A DNA stretch of 15,549 bases from JBHHYU01 sp046757725 (GTDB lineage: Bacteria > Desulfobacterota > Binatia > UBA9968): positions 1 through 15,549 of the forward strand of contig JBHHYU010000071.1 in NCBI GenBank assembly GCA_046757725.1. The letters are read 5' to 3'. The notes below the pieces were generated by a model, which was not told where the DNA came from, ran no database searches, and saw only the letters and a program-made list of their open reading frames with translations. Every line of letters starts with the position of its first letter. Within the stretch, counting starts at the first letter, position 1. The translations under genes and the position numbers were made by a program. This document shows positions 1 through 4,962 of this stretch, piece by piece.

Positions 1-208
1 AGCAGATAGCGTATCTGGGTGACATCACCACAGATTCACTCCGTGATGCATAGACAACGACAAACTAGCTGACAATGTCTCTCACTATCTTCACTGGCAG
101 AAGGAAACAATAGACGCTATTTTACACCATATCGAAATGAGAAGTGATCCTTCCCTGACGGCATGCTATTGCTGTTACGCTACTACGCTGGTGGTATCCC
201 ATTTCACT
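1..208. other. Region downstream of the Pro/Cys-rich Rhs tip
   Basis: I see no supported gene here. On the minus strand a 27-codon frame (starting about 203, MGYHQRSS...) follows the Rhs stop but is too short and has no family signal. If an immunity gene for this tip exists, it lies outside the window or has been lost. Confidence 0.3.
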
Positions 209-883
209 TTAATAAGCACGGCAACTAAATGCCCCACAGCGTTCAATGTTTCGTTGTATGTCCTTCGTTATACAATCCAAGAAGCTGTTACAGCCGTAAT
301 TAGGATCTATTTCCGGCGGAGTGTCCGGCTCTCGTGGTAGAGGTGGATCCTCGGTTTTCGATTTCTTAGGTGGTGGTGGCTCAGGTGTACATTGCAAAGT
401 AAAGAAATTACAATGGATCGGTGGCGCTCCAGGGGGTATAGTCATGGTATGATCAGGAGGGTACAGTGGAAAGTTGGGAGGCTCTCCAGAGCCATGAAAC
501 AAACCCAAAGGGTCAGAAAACCCGACAGGATTACTCCCCACATAGGCGAAGAGATTAAAATCTCCTCCATGAAACCGGATTGGGTCCTCACTGATGAACC
601 TCTGTATGCCAGGATGATAATAGCGGGCGCGGTAGTAGTAGAGGCCGGTGCTATCATTTTCTCTGCCAGTGTACTGAAATGGGTTGGAGGAAGATACTCC
701 TGTCGCTGTGGTTCCACCGAAAGGCTCATAGGTATACTCAGTCTGCACTGTGCCTGCGAAATCGCCCGATGCTACCGTGGACCCCAAAGCATCCGTCATG
801 AAGGACTGGCTGCCACTCGCATCTGTCCGAGTAGAGTATTCATCAATCCCCAGACCCGTCAGCATAGTAGCCAGCACCGTCAC
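209..883 (-). CDS. Orphan Rhs core fragment with Pro/Cys-rich C-terminal tip
   Basis: This is the C-terminal end of an Rhs/YD-repeat protein. Residues 1-128 carry the conserved Rhs-associated core: YTYEPFGG (about 51-58), YTGRENDSTGLYYYRARYY (71-89), RFISEDP (95-101) and DPLGL (124-128). The tip, 129-224, is unlike the other copy: it is proline-rich and has six cysteines (158, 165, 198, 204, 216, 221). The listed GTG start is arbitrary. Rhs homology continues upstream in frame to about 955 (NKTVNS...EFLYDGVNPVQETDG) and then stops two bases from the TAG of the gene at 957-1526. The long N-terminal cage of a working Rhs toxin is absent, so this is best read as a displaced, orphan tip module. 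The tip matches no toxin family I recognise. No convincing immunity gene follows it within the window; after the TAA there is only a 27-codon frame. Confidence 0.75.
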   Translation of the reverse strand: MTVLATMLTGLGIDEYSTRTDASGSQSFMTDALGSTVASGDFAGTVQTEYTYEPFGGTTATGVSSSNPFQYTGRENDSTGLYYYRARYYHPGIQRFISEDPIRFHGGDFNLFAYVGSNPVGFSDPLGLFHGSGEPPNFPLYPPDHTMTIPPGAPPIHCNFFTLQCTPEPPPPKKSKTEDPPLPREPDTPPEIDPNYGCNSFLDCITKDIQRNIERCGAFSCRAY

Positions 884-916
884 CCCATCAGTTTCCTGGA
901 CCGGATTAACGCCGTC
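882..916 (+). repeat. 35-bp exact direct repeat, first Rhs core copy (partner 2331-2365)
   Basis: Positions 882-916 and 2331-2365 are identical. They encode part of the VNPVQETDG core in both orphan Rhs fragments. A diverged third copy lies in the Rhs remnant at about 4271-4305. The identity suggests recent recombination or conversion between core copies. Confidence 0.7.
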
Positions 917-956
917 ATAGAGAAATTCAGTAATGCTACTGTTGACGGTCTTGTTC

Positions 957-1526
957 CTAAAATTTAAAAATGAGTTTGGCGATTACATACGCAAGAAGCA
1001 GTCCAAAAAAAATCAACGTTTCCTTCCGCATCCTACGAGCGGTCTCGGGCCACAGATCTGGCGGGAGTGGTTTAGGGGTAACGTTCAATGCTTTGACTTG
1101 AATGAGGTCAAGCAGTTCGGAATACCCTTCCATGCCTTTTGCTAAGGTGACTTTTTCACCATTTCTTGAAAATAGATAGGTGGCATCACGAGGAATCCCA
1201 AAGCGCGGCCGTGAGACTTTGATTATCTCATCCCATGTAAGACTTAGCTTCAGACCGAATAACCCGTATATTTGTAGTTCGTCCTCCTTAGCAACGACTG
1301 AACGATAAAAAACCGGACTTATCCATACCCCAACGCCAAGAATGGCAAGGAAAAGAACACTCAAAGCCAACTCTGATGATGTGAACCCTTGGCGACTAAA
1401 GTGAACCCCGGTAATAATAAACAAAAGCAGCGTTATAGGAGCCCCAATACCATAGAACACTCGGAACCACTTTGGATAGCCTACTCGGATAAGTACCTTG
1501 TTTGCTTTAACCACATCTGTATCCAT
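957..1526 (-). CDS. Small membrane protein with PH-like central domain, possible Rhs immunity protein
   Basis: A 189-residue protein with two N-terminal hydrophobic segments (about 22-43 and 52-74), a soluble middle part (about 75-148) and a C-terminal hydrophobic segment (170-188). The middle part, beginning YRSVVAKEDELQIYGLFG and passing through LTWDEIIKVS, resembles the bacterial PH-like domain (DUF304 type) found behind paired membrane helices. I could not confirm this without a profile search. It starts 30 bp after the stop of the glycine-zipper Rhs fragment at 1556-2461 on the same strand, the position an immunity gene for that tip would occupy. Its TAG (957-959) lies two bases from the next Rhs core remnant. 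The sequence is visibly AT-richer than the hyu genes. No strong Shine-Dalgarno is visible before ATG 1526. The immunity role is inferred from position only. Confidence 0.6.
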   Translation of the reverse strand: MDTDVVKANKVLIRVGYPKWFRVFYGIGAPITLLLFIITGVHFSRQGFTSSELALSVLFLAILGVGVWISPVFYRSVVAKEDELQIYGLFGLKLSLTWDEIIKVSRPRFGIPRDATYLFSRNGEKVTLAKGMEGYSELLDLIQVKALNVTPKPLPPDLWPETARRMRKETLIFFGLLLAYVIAKLIFKF

Positions 1527-1555
1527 TTTCAGCCGAGGCTAATCCAATCCCACCA

Positions 1556-2461
1556 TCAGTTCTCTTTGCCATCTTTTCTACCACCCATGTCAGGACAACC
1601 GCCAAGCGGACATTGGATCTGTTGACCTTTAAACGGGTCTGGGGGTCTCGGAGGATTTTTAATTACCGGTATCGGTGGTATGAAACTCCGCTCAGACATG
1701 GTGCCAGAAGGATTTAGCGCCTCACCCACAATACTTCCCACCGTTTCTCCTACAATGGTCCCAACAGTCCCCCCTCCCAGTGTCCCAGTAAGGGCACCTG
1801 AAATTGCTCCGCTGATTGCTCCCGCCGCCCCGCCTGCAATTGCCCCCCCTATGCCACCAGTAATTCCACCAGTGGTGGCACCTCCGATCCCTCCTGCGAT
1901 TGCACCTCCGATAGCACCGGTAGGGCCCGGGAATACGAATTTACCATCAGGATCCACGAAAGAATTCGGGTTATTAAAGGCGTAGGGATATCCGTTCAAT
2001 GATTGAGGAAGAGTCAGGAAGCCCGGAAAAGGGTCCTCGCTAATAAACCGCTGTAAGCCAGGATGATAATACCTTGCCCGATGATAATACAGCCCGGTGC
2101 CATCGTTCTCTCGGCCAGTGTACTGGAAGGAGTTTGCGGATGATACACCGGCGACAGTAGTTCCCCCAAACGGCTCGTAAGTGTAATCTGTTGGCAATGT
2201 GCCAGCAGAGTCGGCTAGTGCTACGGAGGAACCCAATGCATCAGCGAGGAAGTTACTCGCGCCTGCAGCGTCTGTGCGGGTAAAGACCTCATCAATCCCC
2301 AGTCCTGTCAGTATATTCGCCAGCACATTAACCCCATCAGTTTCCTGGACCGGATTAACGCCGTCGTTAATCCCGTAAGCGTACTGGTAGTGGCGGCGGG
2401 ATTTTTCTGTACCTACGCCCTCTTGCAAGTGACCTGCCCGTTTGGAGGACCCTTCGTTCAA
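1556..2461 (-). CDS. Orphan Rhs core fragment with glycine-zipper C-terminal tip
   Basis: This is a second Rhs-associated core fragment, followed by a distinct tip. Core residues run from about 33 (DGVNPVQETDG) through YTYEPFGG (93-100), YTGREND (114-120), LYYHRARYYHPG (124-135), RFISEDP (138-144) and DPDG (170-173). Residues 178-248 are a glycine/alanine zipper built of repeated GxxxG units (GGAIAGGIGG, AGAISGAISG, VGTIVGETVG), typical of membrane-inserting or tightly packed helices. The end (249-301) is proline-rich with a CPLGGC pair. The listed TTG start is not credible as a native Rhs start: residues 1-32 are unrelated to Rhs and homology begins abruptly at about 2365. The frame is intact to its TGA, so the tip has not obviously decayed. 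The gene at 957-1526 follows closely and may be the cognate immunity gene. Confidence 0.75.
   Translation of the reverse strand: MNEGSSKRAGHLQEGVGTEKSRRHYQYAYGINDGVNPVQETDGVNVLANILTGLGIDEVFTRTDAAGASNFLADALGSSVALADSAGTLPTDYTYEPFGGTTVAGVSSANSFQYTGRENDGTGLYYHRARYYHPGLQRFISEDPFPGFLTLPQSLNGYPYAFNNPNSFVDPDGKFVFPGPTGAIGGAIAGGIGGATTGGITGGIGGAIAGGAAGAISGAISGALTGTLGGGTVGTIVGETVGSIVGEALNPSGTMSERSFIPPIPVIKNPPRPPDPFKGQQIQCPLGGCPDMGGRKDGKEN
2331..2365 (+). repeat. 35-bp exact direct repeat, second Rhs core copy (partner 882-916)
   Basis: This is identical to 882-916. Its right-hand end coincides with the point where copy 2 stops matching the other Rhs cores (about 2365-2367), next to a perfect inverted repeat at 2352-2373. 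Confidence 0.7.
2352..2373. repeat. Perfect 9-bp inverted repeat at the Rhs copy 2 breakpoint
   Basis: GGATTAACG (2352-2360), a four-base loop CCGT, and CGTTAATCC (2365-2373). The left arm is ordinary Rhs core sequence, present in all three copies. The right arm exists only in copy 2 and begins where homology ends, so the palindrome was formed at or by the junction. Confidence 0.6.
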
Positions 2462-2659
2462 GGGCCACTCGTTGTGTTTTCGTATAGATACTTCGCAGAT
2501 TCTCTTTCATTCGGAATCGACAAGCAAGAGCAGTTAAGAGAGAGGGGGAGTCCCGAAAAAAGCTCAAACCGAGACACGATCGCTTTTTTCCTCATTTAAA
2601 CTGCATCAGAAAAGTTGAATGTCCCCTCCCTTTTCCCCCTCCATCTGACACTAAACTGC
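2367..2659 (-). other. Non-Rhs sequence joined to Rhs copy 2, unidentified
   Basis: Two overlapping minus-strand frames look partly coding: one is continuous with the Rhs fragment (NEGSSKRAGHLQEGVGTEK, then SRRHYQYAYG), the other ends KIPPPLPVRLRD at 2367. Neither has a convincing start or a family I recognise. The stretch may be the end of an unrelated gene or mobile element that was joined to the Rhs core. Confidence 0.3.
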
Positions 2660-3040
2660 CTACGTCAATCTATGGAGGAAATGTCCCACGAGATATATTA
2701 CTTCGGCTACAACAGAACTAAGGAGAAAGAACAGCAGACTCTTATCCCTCTGACGAAAGTGCTCATTAACATGCTCAAAATGTGGCCGTGAGCTTCGTAT
2801 ATTAAAGGTTGATCCCGGTATAGGCGTCCTTGTTGAGGTAGCAGCAAAAATCACGCAGCCAATTACAAAGACGGCAACTGCTGCATATTTTAGCCCCCTT
2901 GTGTATTCGGCTAAGGACATCCATCCACCGATTAAGCAAATAACAGCAACAACAAGCAGCGATAGAGTGATAGCAAGCAGGATATTTTTTGCCATCCATA
3001 AAACGAAAGAAAACTTCTCTTCTCGGCTTACGTTTTCCAT
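2660..3040 (-). CDS. Small three-helix membrane protein, unknown function
   Basis: A 126-residue protein starting at ATG 3040. I prefer this to a TTG 39 bases further upstream because AGGA lies seven bases before the ATG within a purine-rich run. It has three hydrophobic segments: one near the N-terminus after VSREEKFSFVLW, one containing AAVAVFVIGCVIFAA, and one at the C-terminus containing LLFFLLSSVVAEVIYLVG. A polar loop (TRTPIPGSTFN to HFRQRDKS) precedes the last segment. I do not recognise the family. It lies between the transposase element (from 3114) and the glycine-zipper Rhs fragment, on the same strand. It could be the surviving immunity gene of the Rhs copy whose tip was lost at the transposase element. 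That role is inferred from position alone. Confidence 0.55.
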   Translation of the reverse strand: MENVSREEKFSFVLWMAKNILLAITLSLLVVAVICLIGGWMSLAEYTRGLKYAAVAVFVIGCVIFAATSTRTPIPGSTFNIRSSRPHFEHVNEHFRQRDKSLLFFLLSSVVAEVIYLVGHFLHRLT

Positions 3041-3134
3041 CTCTCCTTCCTGCGGTGTAAATAAAAGCAGGTCACCCAAAAATTGACTTATGCCATTTGA
3101 CTATCCGTATTATAAGGGGGCGAAGGGGGTCAGA

Positions 3135-3156
3135 AGGGGGCTCAAGACTGCTCTTG
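3135..3156 (+). repeat. Left inverted repeat of the RAYT element
   Basis: This is an imperfect 22-bp partner of 4160-4180 in inverted orientation. It overlaps the transposase stop codon and last codons (CAAGAGCAG encodes the Gln-Glu-Gln near the C-terminus). Differences from the right copy are two substitutions and one extra base. Confidence 0.6.
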
Positions 3157-4125
3157 CCTCTTTAGCAGTTGATTCTCAATCTCTCTTGCTCTCCGAGTCA
3201 GTCTCCGCTCCCTACCCATCCGCTCCTTCACCCTTAAATACGCCGTACTAACCGAAGAGTATTTCTCTAAACCCACTACCTTGCCGATCTCGGTCAATTT
3301 ATGCCCTCCCAGTGTCCGGCAGAGATACATCGCCATCGACCTCGCCTCGTTCTGCTCCCCCCGTCGCTTCACTCGAAGATCCAAAACTGTCTTGCCATAC
3401 ACCTTAGCCGTTGCTCGCACAATCTCCTCTATCTCCCAACCAAACACCCGACGGGACTCCGGCTTTTCCCCATCCACCTCAGCACTCTTCCCGATCTTCT
3501 CCATCACCCCCTGCACGAACACTTTACTGCCCAATACCGGCCTGAAGTACGCCTTCGTGTAGTACTCCTGAATCTCTTTCTCTACTTTAGAGTGCATAAA
3601 GCTTTGATATTGCATCAGTCCCCTTCGACCCTGACCAAACCGGGATAGAATAGAGTCGGTATTCAACCACTCAGGGGCTTTTCTCTTGGCTAGATAGCCG
3701 TAATGACTGCTCCAACGATAGTGATCCATGTTCGACACTATCCTCGCACCGACGGGATTGTGGTGGATGTAGCGGGCTACGGCTAAGAGATACTCCTCAG
3801 CATCTATCAGAATAGCTCGGTAGCGTCCTCGCAATAGGGGACCGTCTCTTCGGTGGGCTCGATTGAACCCTTGGGTATAAACCCCATCTAAATGCCGCAT
3901 CGCTCTGGATAGTCCACCGTTGGGTGTTTGGAGTAGCAGGTGATAGTGGTTTCCCATTAAACAGTAAACGTAGACTTCTATCTTCCATAATTTAGAAACC
4001 TCGCCGATTAAGGTTAAGAAGCGTTGGCGGTCATGATTATCAAGGAAGATGTTGCTGCGGGCCAGTCCCCGGTTCATGACGTGGTAGTAGGCGCCAGGGT
4101 ATTCGATGCGAAGAGGACGCACCAT
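3142..4125 (-). CDS. REP-associated tyrosine transposase (Y1/HUH, IS200-like) with DnaA-like C-terminal helix-turn-helix
   Basis: This is a complete RAYT-type single-strand transposase of 327 residues. The opening RPLRIEYPGAYYHVMNRG and the HUH metal-binding motif in GNHYHLLL (H60, H62) are characteristic. RYIHHNPV carries the probable catalytic tyrosine (Y119) with its helix. Residues about 265-310 (AMYLCRTLGGHKLTEIGKVVGL, then SSVSTAY) resemble the DNA-binding domain IV of DnaA, a known fusion in part of this family that is absent from plain IS200 transposases. The frame is intact, so the enzyme may be active. The gene sits between inverted G-rich repeats (see the mobile element entry), and its right boundary coincides with the point where the Rhs core is cut off. 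Its stop codon lies inside the left inverted repeat. Confidence 0.9.
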   Translation of the reverse strand: MVRPLRIEYPGAYYHVMNRGLARSNIFLDNHDRQRFLTLIGEVSKLWKIEVYVYCLMGNHYHLLLQTPNGGLSRAMRHLDGVYTQGFNRAHRRDGPLLRGRYRAILIDAEEYLLAVARYIHHNPVGARIVSNMDHYRWSSHYGYLAKRKAPEWLNTDSILSRFGQGRRGLMQYQSFMHSKVEKEIQEYYTKAYFRPVLGSKVFVQGVMEKIGKSAEVDGEKPESRRVFGWEIEEIVRATAKVYGKTVLDLRVKRRGEQNEARSMAMYLCRTLGGHKLTEIGKVVGLEKYSSVSTAYLRVKERMGRERRLTRRAREIENQLLKRQEQS

Positions 4126-4159
4126 GCGGGAAAGATGTAGCAGGGATCATGTTATAAGT

Positions 4160-4212
4160 CAAGAGCAGATTTGACCCCCTGCACCGATTTGACCCCCTGC
4201 AATGACCCCCTT
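4160..4212 (+). repeat. Right inverted repeat and triplicated TGACCCCCT of the RAYT element
   Basis: TGACCCCCT occurs three times, at 4172-4180, 4190-4198 and 4203-4211. The first two belong to a 15-bp direct repeat, ATTTGACCCCCTGCA (4169-4183 and 4187-4201). The left end mirrors this with AAGGGGG at 3114, 3123 and 3134. Stacked, inverted G5/C5 motifs near both ends fit recognition sites of a RAYT-family transposase. Confidence 0.6.
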
Positions 4213-4958
4213 GTGCGGGTAAAGACCTCATCAATCCCAAGACCACCCAAGATGTTCGCCAGCACAGTAACCCCGTCAGTTTCCTGTACCGGATTAACGC
4301 CGTCGTAGAGAAATTCGATTACATTGCTGTTGACTGTCTTATTTACTCGCCTGCCCAACGGATCATATTCAAAACTGGCATTCACGCTTGGTCCAGTGAT
4401 GCTTACCAATTGATTTCTTGCGTTCCAGGTGTAATCTGTGGTGCCGTTGATGTCGGCCAGAGAGGTAAGATTGCCGTTATTGTCGTAGGTCATTGTCTTA
4501 TCAGCCAGGACTAACTGCTGATTCGCTGCATTGTAATTAGACGAAGCGATAGCTTACGGAACGCCCGTTCGGGAAAACGAGCCACCGATCTTGGTTCGAT
4601 TGCCGGCTGCATCGTAGGTATAGGTCAAGTCTCCCAATACGGTCGCCCCTCGCTTGTAGGTGATTCCAGTTACCCTCGAAGCCGCGTCATAACTATACTC
4701 TACCAGAATCCCATTGGGTAGAGTCAAGCTGGTGCGGCGGCTCGCTAGGTCGTAACTAAAGATAACAGTGGAGGTGCCCTGACTGATCTGGGTCAACCGG
4801 TTGGCATTGTCGTAGGAATAGACCACGGACGGTTGACCGCTGACCGTCATACTAGTGCGACGGCCTGCGGCATCGTAGGTGTAGCTGACGCTTCCTTGGG
4901 GAGTAGTCTCGGATGTCAGACGATCTAAGCCATCATAAGTGCGGGTGATGTGTGAAGT
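4213..4958 (-). pseudogene. Rhs YD-repeat remnant: 5'-truncated, ochre stop, tip lost at RAYT element
   Basis: One continuous reading frame from 4958 downward encodes typical YD repeats: RTYDGLDRLTSE, SYTYDAAGRRTS, VYSYDNANRLTQ, IFSYDLASRRTS, VEYSYDAASRVTG, YTYDAAGNRTK, MTYDNNGNLTSL, FEYDPLGRRVNKT and FLYDGVNPVQETDG. It is interrupted once, by TAA at 4554-4556, at a site where one C-to-T change from CAA would restore the frame; both flanking parts are in the same frame. The 5' end is missing: a stop sits at 4959-4961 and Rhs-like sequence starts next to the hyuB TGA (4963-4965). The 3' end is cut at 4212 by the RAYT element, where the frame runs on into about 20 non-Rhs codons. No signal peptide, N-terminal domain or toxin tip remains, so the gene is dead. 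Confidence 0.85.
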
Positions 4959-4962
4959 TCAC

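Larger units (their letters stand above)
3114..4211. mobile_element. RAYT element inserted at the Rhs core, with inverted G-rich ends
   Basis: Comparison with the other Rhs cores sets the right edge: homology to copy 2 runs down to 4212 and stops exactly where TGACCCCCT begins (4203-4211). AAGGGGGTCA (3123-3132) is a perfect 10-bp inverted match to TGACCCCCTT (4203-4212). A longer imperfect inverted repeat pairs 3135-3156 with 4160-4180; both carry CAAGAGCAG, then TTGA, then CCCCCT in the outward-reading orientation. The left side is not Rhs, so insertion was accompanied by loss of the rest of that Rhs gene, or a later deletion removed it. The left edge is less certain than the right, because AAGGGGG occurs at 3114, 3123 and 3134. 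Confidence 0.65.

Noticed and set aside
392..967. Plus-strand open frame of 191 codons opposite the Rhs fragment
   Set aside because: It is antisense to conserved Rhs core codons and shows no recognisable domain or ribosome site.
1680..1985. Plus-strand frame with proline/alanine repeats
   Set aside because: It is the antisense image of the glycine-zipper coding sequence; its repetitiveness derives from the minus-strand GxxxG repeats.
4160..4212. Short repeats considered as a CRISPR array
   Set aside because: Only two to three copies of 9-15 bp with 13-18 bp periods; no spacer-repeat structure. They are explained by transposase element ends.
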